Below are positions 33,062 to 41,737 of a DNA stretch of 64,000 nt, piece by piece. Made by a program: the position numbers and the translations under genes. Source of the DNA: Streptomyces sp. S4.7 (GTDB lineage: Bacteria; Actinomycetota; Actinomycetes; Streptomycetales; Streptomycetaceae); NCBI RefSeq assembly GCF_010384365.1, contig NZ_CP048397.1, positions 7,011,683 to 7,075,682 of the forward strand, read 5' to 3'. Position 1 is the first letter of the stretch, and each line of letters begins with the position of its first letter. The notes beneath the pieces were generated by a model. That model did no database searches, was not told where the DNA came from, and saw only the letters and a list, made by a program, of their open reading frames with translations.

Positions 33062-35605
33062 TCAGCGGAGAGCGCTCTCCATCGACGCGTCCGGCGCGAG
33101 CGGCCCCGGCGCCGCCACCGTGAGCGTCGTGCGCAGCGGCAGCTCTCCCGCCGAGGAGCCCGCCAGGAGCGTGAACGTCCCCGGTTCCGTCTCCCAGCGC
33201 CCGTGGTCCGTCGACCAGTGCGACAGTGCCCGCGCCGCGAGCCGTACGGTCGCCACGGCCTCCTCGCCCGGGTCGGCCTCCACCGACGCGTACCCCGCGA
33301 GCGCCCGTACCGGCCGGTCGACCGCCGTGTCCGTCCTGGCCACATAGACCTGGACGACCTCACGCCCCCGGCGCGGGCCGGTGTTGCGCAGACGTACGCG
33401 TACCTCGACACCGGCCCCGTCCCCGCTCACGGCGGAAGGCGCCTCCATGCCCTCGTACGTCCACGTCGTGTAGCCGAGCCCGTGTCCGAACCAGTACGCG
33501 GGCCGGGCCCCGGCGCGCAGCCACGCGCGGTGGCCGATGTGGACGCCCTCCTCATAAGGAAGGCGTCCGTCGCGCGGCCGGGTGTCGAGCACCGGTACGT
33601 CCTCCTCGGCGAGCGCCCAGGTCGTCGGCAGCCGTCCGCCGGGCTCGGCGCGGCCGAACAGCACGTCGGCAAGGCCGTGTCCGGCCTCCTGGCCGGGGAA
33701 CCAGGAGAGGAGCAGCGCGGGCACCTCGCGGTGCCAGGGCATCGCGACCGGGCCGCCCGAGTTCACGAGCACCACCGTGCGCGGGTTCGCGCGGACCACC
33801 GCCCGTACCAGCGCGTCCTGCCCGTCGGGCAGCGCCAGCGAGTCGCGGTCGCGGCCCTCGGACTCGCTCTCCTGCGTCGTGCCCACCACGACCACCGCGA
33901 CATCGGCCGCCCGCGCCGCGGCCTCGGCGGCGGCGAGCGCCGTCGGCGCGTCACCCGGCGGCGGGGCGGCGGCCAGCAGCGTCGCCACACCTGTCCCGGC
34001 GTCCAGCCGCCGCCGCGCGACCACCTCCGACTCGACGCCCTCGGTCAACTCGGCCCGTACGCACCGGTAGGGCGGGGAAACGTGTACGCGGGTCGGGTCG
34101 TCGCTGTCGAGCGGGAACTCGTCGGACAGCAGCGTCCGGCCGTCCACGGACAGGGAGATGAGCCCCCAGCCGCCCACACCCAGTGTCCAGCTCCCGCTCC
34201 GCGCGGGCCGGACGAGCGCGCTGATCTCCACGGTGACGGCGCCCGCGACACGGGCCGGTTCCACGATGCGGCCCGACAGGCGGTGTTCGGCGTGCAGTTC
34301 GGCGCCGTGGGCGTCCAGCAACCGCACGAGGACGCCCGGTTCGCCACCGCGCGGATCGCGTGTCCAGGCCGGGTCGAGCGGCCGGGGGCGGGTGTGCGGC
34401 GGGAGTCCGGGCGTGTACGTCACCTCGGGCCGGTAGCCGTCACCAGCTTCCACGGGCGCTTCGCCCAGCGCCGCCTCGATCCCCTCCAGCGGCGTGACCA
34501 CGGACGAGGGGAACACCTCCGCGCTGCCGCCCCCCTGGATCCGTACGGCCGTTGCCTGCGGGCCGATGACGGCGACGCGGCGCAGCCGGGCCGGATCCAG
34601 CGGCAGCACGTCCCGCTCGTTGCGCAGCAGGACCGTACCGGCGGCGACGGCCCGCCGCAGCAGCGCCCGTTCACCGGCGGGCGGGATCAACGGCCGTCGG
34701 CGCGGGGCCGGTTCGCCCAGCGCCCCGACGCGCCGGGCGAGCCGCAGCAGTCTCCGTACCTTGTCGTCGATCCGTGCCTCGTCGATCAGGCCCGCCGTCA
34801 CGGTGGCGAGCAGCCCGGCCGCCCACGGGCTCTCCGGCCCCGGCATGGCGAGGTCCTGGCCCGAGCGCGCGCTGCCGAGCAGCGAGCGCACCGCCCCCCA
34901 GTCGGAGAGGACGAGCCCGTCGAAGCCCCAGCCGCCCTGGACCGGCCCGTTCCCCGGCAGCGGCCGGTCTCCCTTCAGCGGCCACTCCAGGAGCGGACTC
35001 GCCGACATGGTCACGCCGTTGACCTTGTTGTACGCGGACATCACCGCCCAGACACCGGCCTCCACCGCCGCCTCGAACGGCGCCAGATACAGCTCACGCA
35101 GCGCCCGCTCGGTCACCCGCACATCGACGTGCAGCCGGTCGGTCTCCGCGTCGTTGGCGACGAAGTGTTTGGCGGTGGCCGCCACTCCGCCCTCCTGTAC
35201 GCCCTTGACGAACGCGACACCCGTGCGCGCCGTCAGCAGCGGGTCCTCGGAGAAGCACTCGAAGTGCCGCCCGCCGAGCGGTGACCGGTGCAGGTTGAGC
35301 GTGGGGGCGAGGAGCACCTGGACACCCTTGCGGCGCGCCTCGGTGGCCAGCAGCCCGCCGAGGTCGCGGACCAACTCCTCGTCCCAGGACGCCGCGAGGG
35401 CGGTCGGCGACGGCAGGACGAGGGAGGTCCGCCGCTCGTCCCACGTCTCGCCGCGTACCCCGGCGGGTCCGTCGGACATCGTGAGAGGACGCAGCCCGAC
35501 GGCCGGTTCGGCGTACGTACGCCAATTGCTGGCGCCCGTCAGCAGACGGATTTTCTGCCCGAAGTCGAGCTTCTCCAGCAGTCGCCCGGTCTCGTCCTCG
35601 GCCAT
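33062..35605 (-). CDS. Cytosolic GH3 glycosidase with PA14-like insert
   Basis: An 847-residue family-3 enzyme without signal peptide. The barrel (about 10-290) has KHFVANDAE and nucleophile Asp235 in LVLSDWGA. The C-terminal alpha/beta domain is split by a PA14-like insert (about 385-540, GSWTLGVGGWGLISLSVDG), as in many plant- and yeast-type beta-glucosidases. A fibronectin-III-like domain ends the protein (about 720-830). It would cleave imported oligosaccharides. An operator copy lies 22 bp upstream of the start, and another overlaps its last codons (MESALR). The regulator gene follows immediately. Confidence 0.93.
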   Translation of the reverse strand: MAEDETGRLLEKLDFGQKIRLLTGASNWRTYAEPAVGLRPLTMSDGPAGVRGETWDERRTSLVLPSPTALAASWDEELVRDLGGLLATEARRKGVQVLLAPTLNLHRSPLGGRHFECFSEDPLLTARTGVAFVKGVQEGGVAATAKHFVANDAETDRLHVDVRVTERALRELYLAPFEAAVEAGVWAVMSAYNKVNGVTMSASPLLEWPLKGDRPLPGNGPVQGGWGFDGLVLSDWGAVRSLLGSARSGQDLAMPGPESPWAAGLLATVTAGLIDEARIDDKVRRLLRLARRVGALGEPAPRRRPLIPPAGERALLRRAVAAGTVLLRNERDVLPLDPARLRRVAVIGPQATAVRIQGGGSAEVFPSSVVTPLEGIEAALGEAPVEAGDGYRPEVTYTPGLPPHTRPRPLDPAWTRDPRGGEPGVLVRLLDAHGAELHAEHRLSGRIVEPARVAGAVTVEISALVRPARSGSWTLGVGGWGLISLSVDGRTLLSDEFPLDSDDPTRVHVSPPYRCVRAELTEGVESEVVARRRLDAGTGVATLLAAAPPPGDAPTALAAAEAAARAADVAVVVVGTTQESESEGRDRDSLALPDGQDALVRAVVRANPRTVVLVNSGGPVAMPWHREVPALLLSWFPGQEAGHGLADVLFGRAEPGGRLPTTWALAEEDVPVLDTRPRDGRLPYEEGVHIGHRAWLRAGARPAYWFGHGLGYTTWTYEGMEAPSAVSGDGAGVEVRVRLRNTGPRRGREVVQVYVARTDTAVDRPVRALAGYASVEADPGEEAVATVRLAARALSHWSTDHGRWETEPGTFTLLAGSSAGELPLRTTLTVAAPGPLAPDASMESALR
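33067..33080. promoter_or_regulatory. LacI-type operator (copy 3), within the end of GH3 and upstream of LacI
   Basis: A perfect GGAGAGCGCTCTCC whose bases also encode residues Glu-Ser-Ala-Leu of the GH3 C terminus. It lies 22 bp upstream of the LacI start, placed for autoregulation or as a roadblock to read-through. Confidence 0.7.
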
Positions 35606-35626
35606 GCTGCCCCCTTCTATGTTGTT

Positions 35627-35640
35627 GGAGAGCGCTCTCC
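35627..35640. promoter_or_regulatory. LacI-type operator (copy 4), GH3 promoter
   Basis: A perfect GGAGAGCGCTCTCC ending 22 bp from the GH3 start codon (35605), where a bound repressor would block transcription start or early elongation. Confidence 0.78.
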
Positions 35641-35838
35641 CGTCGGCTTGCCCCAGACTCTCCGGACGGTGCGGGACCTGTCAATGCCGGCCTTTGGGCC
35701 GCGATGACGCACAACGGGCGCACACATGCCGCGCGGGCTACTGATGTGAGCCCTTGTCATTGCACATGCGACTGGCCTAAGTTGACCGATTGCGACGTGT
35801 CCCAGACGTCCTTACCTGCCAGTGGGGGAGCCGAGATC

Positions 35839-37128
35839 ATGGCCGCAACCGGTCGGCACCGCAGATACCAGCCGAGCCGTATCAACCGAGCGTCGCTCAC
35901 CGTCACGGCGGGCGGTGCGGGCATCGCCCTGCCGCTCATCGGCGCGAGCACGGTCAACGCGGCTCCCGTGGAGACCTGGGAGAAGGTCGCCGCCTGCGAG
36001 TCCACGAACAACTGGCAGATCAACACCGGCAACGGCTACTACGGCGGGCTCCAGTTCAGCCAGTCCACCTGGGAGGCGTTCGGCGGCGGGCAGTACGCGC
36101 CGCGCGCCGACCTCGCCACCAAGGACCAGCAGATCGCCGTCGCCGAGAAGGTCCTCAAGGGCCAGGGACCCCAGGCGTGGCCCCACTGCTCGGTCAAGGC
36201 CGGCCTCACACGCGGCGGCGACGCCCCCGACGTGTCACCGGCCAAGGCCCGCGACACCGGGGACAGCCGGGACGCCGCGTCGGCGCGCAAGGCGAGCGAC
36301 ACGGCGAAGCGCACCCCCCGGAGCGATCCGAAGAAGGCCGCGTCGCCCACGTCGGTGCCCACCGAGCGCGAGGGCTACACCGTGGCGGGCGGCGACTCGC
36401 TCTCCGGGATCGCCGCCGCCCAGGAGCTGCGGGGCGGCTGGCAGCGGCTGTACGAGGAGAACCGCAAGGTCATCGGCAGTGATCCCGATCTGATCTTTCC
36501 CGGCCAGAAGCTCGTCCTGCACGTCCCGGCCCCGGCGAAGGACAAGCCGGCCGCCGAGGCGCCCGCTCCTCCCAAGGAGGAGGCGAAGAAGCCCGCCGCG
36601 CGGCAGGCGCAGCCGCCGAAGCAGGCCGAGAAGCCCAAGCCGAAGCCCCAGGCGGAGAAGCCGAAGGAGCAGCCCGAGCAGCGGCAGGTCTCGAAGCCGA
36701 AGACCGCGGAGAAGCCGAAGCAGTCGTCGGGCTTCAGCGCGCCCGTCAGTGCGGGCACCGGCACTCCGTACCGCAAGGCCGGCTCCTGGGCGAGCGGCTA
36801 CCACACGGGCGTCGACTTCCCCGTCCCCACCGGCACGTCCGTGAAGGCCGTGGCGGGCGGCACGGTCGTGTCGGCTGGCTGGGAGGGCAGTTACGGCTAC
36901 CAGGTCGTCATCCGGCACACGGACGGCAAGTACAGCCAGTACGCGCACCTGTCCGCGCTCAACGTGCGTGACGGTCAGAAGGTGAACGCGGGTCAGCGCA
37001 TCGCGCGCTCAGGATCGACCGGAAACAGTACGGGACCGCATCTCCACTTCGAGATGCGTACGGGGCCCGGCTACGGCTCCGACATCGACCCCATCTCCTA
37101 CCTGCGGGCGGCCGGCGTCCGCATCTGA
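35839..37128 (+). CDS. Secreted cell-wall hydrolase: Rpf transglycosylase + LysM + M23 peptidase
   Basis: A 429-residue exported protein joining three wall-acting domains. After a signal sequence (about 1-42, ending near VNAAP) comes a resuscitation-promoting-factor domain (about 43-120) with WEKVAACES (catalytic Glu) and YYGGLQFSQSTW. A LysM peptidoglycan-binding domain follows (about 178-228, YTVAGGDSLSGIAA). A Lys/Pro/Ala-rich linker (about 232-300) leads to an M23 metallopeptidase domain (about 310-420) with zinc ligands in HTGVDF and HLHFEM. It should cut glycan strands and peptide cross-links, acting in spore germination or growth. ATG 35839 has GGGGGAG 9 nt upstream. I looked for a ydaO/c-di-AMP riboswitch in the leader, as near some rpf genes, and saw none. 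Confidence 0.93.
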   Translation: MAATGRHRRYQPSRINRASLTVTAGGAGIALPLIGASTVNAAPVETWEKVAACESTNNWQINTGNGYYGGLQFSQSTWEAFGGGQYAPRADLATKDQQIAVAEKVLKGQGPQAWPHCSVKAGLTRGGDAPDVSPAKARDTGDSRDAASARKASDTAKRTPRSDPKKAASPTSVPTEREGYTVAGGDSLSGIAAAQELRGGWQRLYEENRKVIGSDPDLIFPGQKLVLHVPAPAKDKPAAEAPAPPKEEAKKPAARQAQPPKQAEKPKPKPQAEKPKEQPEQRQVSKPKTAEKPKQSSGFSAPVSAGTGTPYRKAGSWASGYHTGVDFPVPTGTSVKAVAGGTVVSAGWEGSYGYQVVIRHTDGKYSQYAHLSALNVRDGQKVNAGQRIARSGSTGNSTGPHLHFEMRTGPGYGSDIDPISYLRAAGVRI

Positions 37129-38160
37129 GCGGACGGTCCGCCGCACGGTGCGGCGCACCGCCTTGTGCTGCGGCTCGTGCGTCCCCTTGCGCGGGATCAG
37201 GTGCCAGGGCAGCCGGTGGTCCGGTCCGGCGTGGTGGTGCGTGGCCGTCGCCCCGGCGGTCCCGGGGCCGGGTGCCGCCTCCGGCTCGGCGGGCTCCGCG
37301 CCGGCGGGCTCCTCTTCGAGGGCCGCTGCCGTCTGCGCGGCGAGCCGCTCCGTCGTCAGCAGGACCAGTCCGCCCGCGGTCACCACACCGAAGCCGAGGG
37401 CCAGCAGGGCGCCCGTGAGGCCGTACCGGAATCCCTCGCCGAAGAGGGTGAGCCCGACGGCGGCCGCGACCACCGGATTCACGACCGTGACCGTGGCCAG
37501 CGGGGCCGCGAGCCCCGCACCTCGGTAGGAGGCCTGCGAGAGCAGCAGACCGGCCGCCGCGAGGCCGGCGATCACCAGCAGGCTCGGCACCTGACCGTTG
37601 AACGTGCCCTCGGTCCAGTTGACGGCGACGGTCTTGGTGAACACCGAGGCGATACCGAAGGCGACACCGGCCGACGCGGCCAGCAGCACACTGCGCACGG
37701 CCGGACGGTGCACGGCCTGCGCGATCAGGAACAGCAGCGCCACCACACCCACGGTCGCGCCCGCCACCACCATGCGCTCGCCCGAACCCAGCGAGTGGGA
37801 GCCCGCGGAGCCGGCCAGCGCGAGCAGCCCGGCCAGTCCGAGCGTCGCCATGAGCGCGCCGCGCCAGGCGGCGGCCCCCGCCTTGCGGCGGACGAAGACG
37901 GCCGCCATCGGCAGCGCGAAGACGATCGTCAGCGCGCCGAGGGGCTGTACGAGGCTCAGAGGGCCGTAGGCCAGGGCGACGACGTGAAGCAGCGCACCGA
38001 CCCCGTTCAACGCCACAGCGGCCCACCACACACCGTGATGCAGGGGCGCGTAGGGGCGGGCGGGCGTGGCTGCCGCGACGCGCTCCTGGAGGATCGCCCC
38101 GGCCGCGTAGGCGACCGCGGAGACCAGTGACAGCAGCACGGACAGCGCGAGTGCACTCAT
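37009..38160 (-). CDS. DMT-family membrane transporter with long C-terminal tail
   Basis: A 383-residue protein. About ten hydrophobic segments fill residues 1-275 in the drug/metabolite transporter (EamA-like) pattern with an internal repeat. From about 280 the chain becomes a Glu/Ala/Pro and His-rich cytosolic tail. The last about 40 residues are read antisense through the 3' end of the Rpf-M23 gene, a 120-bp convergent overlap. Substrate unknown. The tail beyond residue 340 may be a late extension after loss of an earlier stop. The ATG at 38160 is the clear start of the first membrane helix. Confidence 0.85.
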   Translation of the reverse strand: MSALALSVLLSLVSAVAYAAGAILQERVAAATPARPYAPLHHGVWWAAVALNGVGALLHVVALAYGPLSLVQPLGALTIVFALPMAAVFVRRKAGAAAWRGALMATLGLAGLLALAGSAGSHSLGSGERMVVAGATVGVVALLFLIAQAVHRPAVRSVLLAASAGVAFGIASVFTKTVAVNWTEGTFNGQVPSLLVIAGLAAAGLLLSQASYRGAGLAAPLATVTVVNPVVAAAVGLTLFGEGFRYGLTGALLALGFGVVTAGGLVLLTTERLAAQTAAALEEEPAGAEPAEPEAAPGPGTAGATATHHHAGPDHRLPWHLIPRKGTHEPQHKAVRRTVRRTVRSDADAGRPQVGDGVDVGAVAGPRTHLEVEMRSRTVSGRS

Positions 38161-38383
38161 ATATCCACGATCTCTCGCCTGGTGCGATTAGTCGTCGTCC
38201 TGAAGACGGCATTACGGCGTACTGCTGTAGTAGTACGCCGGGAGGGCCGCAGTCATTCCCGCGGCGGTGGCCCCGACCCGTGGGTGGAGACACCGGGTGC
38301 GATCGCTGCCACGATCCGGGCACCCGGCGTGGGGACCGGACGTTACGGAAAGTGACACAGGGCGACGAGCTGGGGGAGTGTGG

Positions 38384-39148
38384 ATGGATCTCGCGGAGGT
38401 GGGATCGGTGGGCGGGTTCTTCGCCCTGCGGACAGGAGAGCTCGGCGGGCCCGCCGAGCCGGGGGCGCACGCCCGCGCGTACGTTCCGTTCGCACAGATC
38501 TACGAGGGCGACATCGCGCCCCTTTCGGCGCGCGTCGACAGGGTCGCGGTGAAGCTCGGCGCGCCCGAGCGCCGGATCGCCGCGTCCGTCGCCCAGCTGG
38601 GGCTCGCCGCCCGGCTCTGGTCGATCGCCCTGGGCTCGGCCGCGCTGCACGGCGAGGTCCCGGACCTGGACCCCGCGCGGCTGTTCTGGGATCCCCTCGG
38701 CTCCTCGCCGGACGATCTCCGGCTGTCCGGTCCCCGCCCCCTCCCGGCCGCCAACGGCGCCGCGGGCGCATCCGTGGACGGCCTCGCGGACCTCGCGGTG
38801 GCCGTGAGGGACGTGGTCCAGCACGGCCATCTCGTCCCCCTCGCGGCTGCCCTGCGCGCCGACGGCAGGATCTCGCCGGGACTGCTGTGGGGCAACGCCG
38901 GCTCCGCCCTCACCGGCGCCGTACGCGAACTCGGCGCCTGGAGCCGCAGGGCCGGCCGGCCCGAGGCGGGCGAGCGGGCCGCCGCCATCGGGGCGGCGCT
39001 GTTCACCCATCCCGACCTGCGCACCACCGGCGTCTCGTGGAACGGATCCTTCCGGCGCCGGAGCTGCTGCCTCTACTACCGTTGCCCGTCCGGCGGCCTC
39101 TGCGGGGACTGTGTCTTCGACCGGCCACCGCAGCGCCCTTCCGCATGA
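38384..39148 (+). CDS. FhuF-type (2Fe-2S) iron-reductase-like protein
   Basis: A 254-residue protein whose C terminus carries the FhuF cluster-binding motif: RRSCCLYYRCPSGGLCGDC (two adjacent Cys, then Cys-x2-Cys, about 226-244). FhuF-like proteins reduce ferric iron in imported siderophores in the cytosol. The rest is Ala/Leu-rich and helical. The ATG at 38384 has GGGGGAG 5 nt upstream. It stands alone before the glycogen genes, with no siderophore gene nearby. Confidence 0.88.
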   Translation: MDLAEVGSVGGFFALRTGELGGPAEPGAHARAYVPFAQIYEGDIAPLSARVDRVAVKLGAPERRIAASVAQLGLAARLWSIALGSAALHGEVPDLDPARLFWDPLGSSPDDLRLSGPRPLPAANGAAGASVDGLADLAVAVRDVVQHGHLVPLAAALRADGRISPGLLWGNAGSALTGAVRELGAWSRRAGRPEAGERAAAIGAALFTHPDLRTTGVSWNGSFRRRSCCLYYRCPSGGLCGDCVFDRPPQRPSA

Positions 39149-39203
39149 GAGGTTTCCGGGTGACCATGACATTGCAGAGATCGTCGGGCGACGGGGGTAT
39201 GGC

Positions 39204-40385
39204 GTGAAGGTCGGGCTGCTGACCCGGGAGTACCCGCCGGACGTGTACGGGGGCGCGGGCGTCCATGTGGAGTTCCTGGCACGCGAGTTGCGTGAGCTGA
39301 CCGACCTCGGCGTGCACTGCTGGGGTGAGCACGGCGGCAGTGACGAGGAGCGTGCCCTGGGCGTCGTACGGCACCGGGCCGCGCCCGGACTCGAAGGCGC
39401 CAACGACGCGCTGCGCACCTTCTCCGTCGATCTCGCGATGGCCGCCGCCGTGAATGGCAGCGACCTGGTGCACTCGCACACCTGGTACGCCGCGCTCGCC
39501 GGCCACGTCTCCAAGATGCTCTACGGCATCCCGCACGTGATGACCGCCCACTCGCTGGAGCCGCTGCGGCCATGGAAGGCCGAGCAACTCGGTGGCGGAT
39601 ACGCGCTGTCCGGCTGGGCCGAACGCTCGGCGATCGAGGCCGCGGACGCGGTCGTCGCCGTCTCGCACGGTATGCGCGCCGACATCCTCGACTGCTACCC
39701 CTCGCTCGACCCGGACCGCGTGCGGGTGATCCACAACGGCATCGACACCCGCCTCTACCACCCGGACCCGGGCACCGACGTGCTGGCGCGGATCGGCATC
39801 GACCCCGACCGCCCCTTCGTCCTGTTCGTCGGCCGCATCACCCGGCAGAAGGGCGTCCCGCACCTGCTGCGCGCCGCCCGCGCGCTCGATCCGGAGGCAC
39901 AGCTCGTGCTCTGCGCGGGAGCGCCCGACACACCGGAGATCGAGGCCGAGTTCCGCGAGCTGGTGGACGAACTGAGCGGCAGCCGCGACGGGGTCTTCTG
40001 GATCCCCGAGATGCTGCCGCGCCCCGACGTGGTGCAACTGCTCGGCCACGCGACCGCCTTCGTCTGCCCCTCGGTTTACGAACCGCTGGGCATCGTCAAT
40101 CTGGAGGCGATGGCGTGCGGCACCGCGGTCGTCGCCTCGGCCGTCGGCGGTATCCCGGAGGTGGTCGACGACGGGAGCACGGGCCTGCTGGTGCCGTACG
40201 ACGAGCGGCACCCCGAGGACTTCGAGTCGGCCCTCACCGAGACCCTCAACCGGGTCCTGGACGATCCGGAGTCGGCTGCGGCGATGGGCGCGGCGGGGAG
40301 GGACCGGGCGGTGCGCGAGTTCGGCTGGGACCGGGTGGCCCGGCGTACGTACGAGGTGTACGAAGAGCTGCTCAAGTCCCGCTAG
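39204..40385 (+). CDS. glgA: GT4-type glycogen synthase / maltose-1-phosphate synthase (GlgA/GlgM group)
   Basis: A 393-residue GT-B glycosyltransferase. The N-terminal EYPPDVYGGAGVHVEFLARELREL and C-terminal VPSVYEPLGIVNLEAMACGT-like donor site (here CPSVYEPLGIVNLE, catalytic Glu) are diagnostic of the actinobacterial group. In mycobacteria this enzyme (GlgM) joins ADP-glucose to glucose-1-phosphate to give maltose-1-phosphate for GlgE; older annotation says glycogen synthase. GTG 39204 has GGGGG 8 nt upstream. glgC, which makes ADP-glucose, lies 54 bp downstream in the same direction. Confidence 0.92.
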   Translation: MKVGLLTREYPPDVYGGAGVHVEFLARELRELTDLGVHCWGEHGGSDEERALGVVRHRAAPGLEGANDALRTFSVDLAMAAAVNGSDLVHSHTWYAALAGHVSKMLYGIPHVMTAHSLEPLRPWKAEQLGGGYALSGWAERSAIEAADAVVAVSHGMRADILDCYPSLDPDRVRVIHNGIDTRLYHPDPGTDVLARIGIDPDRPFVLFVGRITRQKGVPHLLRAARALDPEAQLVLCAGAPDTPEIEAEFRELVDELSGSRDGVFWIPEMLPRPDVVQLLGHATAFVCPSVYEPLGIVNLEAMACGTAVVASAVGGIPEVVDDGSTGLLVPYDERHPEDFESALTETLNRVLDDPESAAAMGAAGRDRAVREFGWDRVARRTYEVYEELLKSR

Positions 40386-40439
40386 CCGGGTAGATGGATC
40401 GGAACGACCGGTAGAGGGTCGCGGACAGAAGGAGCGGCG

Positions 40440-41657
40440 ATGCGTGGTGGACCTTCGGTGCTCGGGATTGTGCTGGCGGGCGGGGAAGGCAAGCGGCTGA
40501 TGCCGCTGACGGCCGACCGCGCCAAACCGGCGGTGACCTTCGGCGGTACGTACCGCCTGGTGGACTTCGTCCTGTCGAATCTCGTCAATGGCGACGTCAT
40601 GCGCAACTGCGTGCTGACGCAGTACAAGTCGCACTCGCTGGACCGCCATGTCAGCACCACCTGGCGGATGTCCAGTCTGCTGGGGAACTACGTCACGCCG
40701 GTGCCCGCCCAGCAGCGGCTCGGCCCGCGCTGGTACCTCGGCAGCGCGGACGCGATACTCCAGTCCCTCAATCTCGTCCATGACGAACAGCCGGACTACA
40801 TCGCGGTGTTCGGCGCCGACCATGTGTACCGCATGGACCCCCGGCAGATGCTTCAACGGCACATCGAGAGCGGCGCCGGGGTCACCGTCGCCGGCATCAG
40901 GGTGCCGCGCGCCGAGGCCTCGTCGTTCGGGATCATCACGCCCGGACCGGACGGCACCCGTGTCGACCGGTTCCAGGAGAAGCCGTCCGACGCGCCGGGA
41001 CTGCCGGGCGACCCCGAGCACGTCTTCGCCTCGATGGGCAACTACCTCTTCACCACCAAGATCCTGGTGGACGCGCTGCACCGCGACGCCGAGGACCGGA
41101 CCTCGGTCCATGACATGGGCGGCTCGATCCTGCCGATGCTCACCGAGCAGGGCATGGCGCAGGTCTACGACTTCGACGACAACCACGTGCCGGGCGAGAC
41201 CCCGCGCGAGCACGGCTACTGGCGGGACGTGGGCACGCTCGACTCGTACTACGACGCGCACATGGATCTGATCTCGCACCAGCCGGAGTTCAACCTCGAC
41301 AACAGACGCTGGCCCATCTACACGCACGCGGGCCAGCTCCCGCCCGCGCGGTTCGTCGCCGGCGGCATCGCGAGCGAGTCCATCGTGGGCCCCGGCTGTG
41401 TCATCCGCGGCCAGGTGACCCGCTCCGTCCTGTCTCCGGGCGTGGTGATCGAGGAGGGAGCCGTGGTGCAGGGGTCGGTGCTCCACGACAACGTACGGGT
41501 GGGCCGCGGCGCGGTCGTACGCGGCTCGATACTCGACAAGAACGTGGACGTCCCGCCCGGCGCCACGATCGGCGTCAATCCCGGGCGGGACGAGGAGCTG
41601 TACACGGTCTCGAAGAACGGGGTCATCGCACTCGGGAAGGGCCAGCCGGTTCTCTAG
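40440..41657 (+). CDS. glgC: Glucose-1-phosphate adenylyltransferase (ADP-glucose pyrophosphorylase)
   Basis: A 405-residue enzyme that makes ADP-glucose from ATP and glucose-1-phosphate. The nucleotidyltransferase motif VLAGGEGKRLMPLTADRAKPA is at residues 11-31. FGADHVYRMD carries the metal-binding Asp and FQEKP the sugar-phosphate Lys. A left-handed beta-helix fills about 300-400. AAGGAG lies 5 nt before the ATG. It supplies the GlgA/GlgM enzyme encoded upstream. A hairpin follows the stop. Confidence 0.95.
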   Translation: MRGGPSVLGIVLAGGEGKRLMPLTADRAKPAVTFGGTYRLVDFVLSNLVNGDVMRNCVLTQYKSHSLDRHVSTTWRMSSLLGNYVTPVPAQQRLGPRWYLGSADAILQSLNLVHDEQPDYIAVFGADHVYRMDPRQMLQRHIESGAGVTVAGIRVPRAEASSFGIITPGPDGTRVDRFQEKPSDAPGLPGDPEHVFASMGNYLFTTKILVDALHRDAEDRTSVHDMGGSILPMLTEQGMAQVYDFDDNHVPGETPREHGYWRDVGTLDSYYDAHMDLISHQPEFNLDNRRWPIYTHAGQLPPARFVAGGIASESIVGPGCVIRGQVTRSVLSPGVVIEEGAVVQGSVLHDNVRVGRGAVVRGSILDKNVDVPPGATIGVNPGRDEELYTVSKNGVIALGKGQPVL

Positions 41658-41690
41658 GGGTGTCTCGCCGATCCCGGGAATGTCGTCACC

Positions 41691-41725
41691 TCACGTGCCG
41701 GGCGGTCCGACCGTCCGGCACGTGA
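41691..41725. terminator. Hairpin between glgC and the convergent ABC operon
   Basis: TCACGTGCCGG (41691-41701) pairs with CCGGCACGTGA (41715-41725); it lies 33 bp after glgC and 12 bp beyond the convergent permease stop. Confidence 0.7.
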
Positions 41726-41737
41726 ACGACCCACCCC

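Noticed and set aside
32660..35284. 874-aa plus-strand ORF opposite GH3
   Set aside because: Antisense shadow; composition is typical of reverse-frame GC-rich DNA and it crosses two real genes.
35641..35838. Possible ydaO (c-di-AMP) riboswitch before the Rpf-type gene
   Set aside because: Such riboswitches precede some Streptomyces rpf genes, but the conserved sequence blocks were not seen in this 200-nt leader.
36959..39514. 851-aa minus-strand ORF across four genes
   Set aside because: Arg/Gly/Ala-rich composition without domains; it runs antisense to the FhuF-like and GlgA genes and out of frame through the DMT gene.
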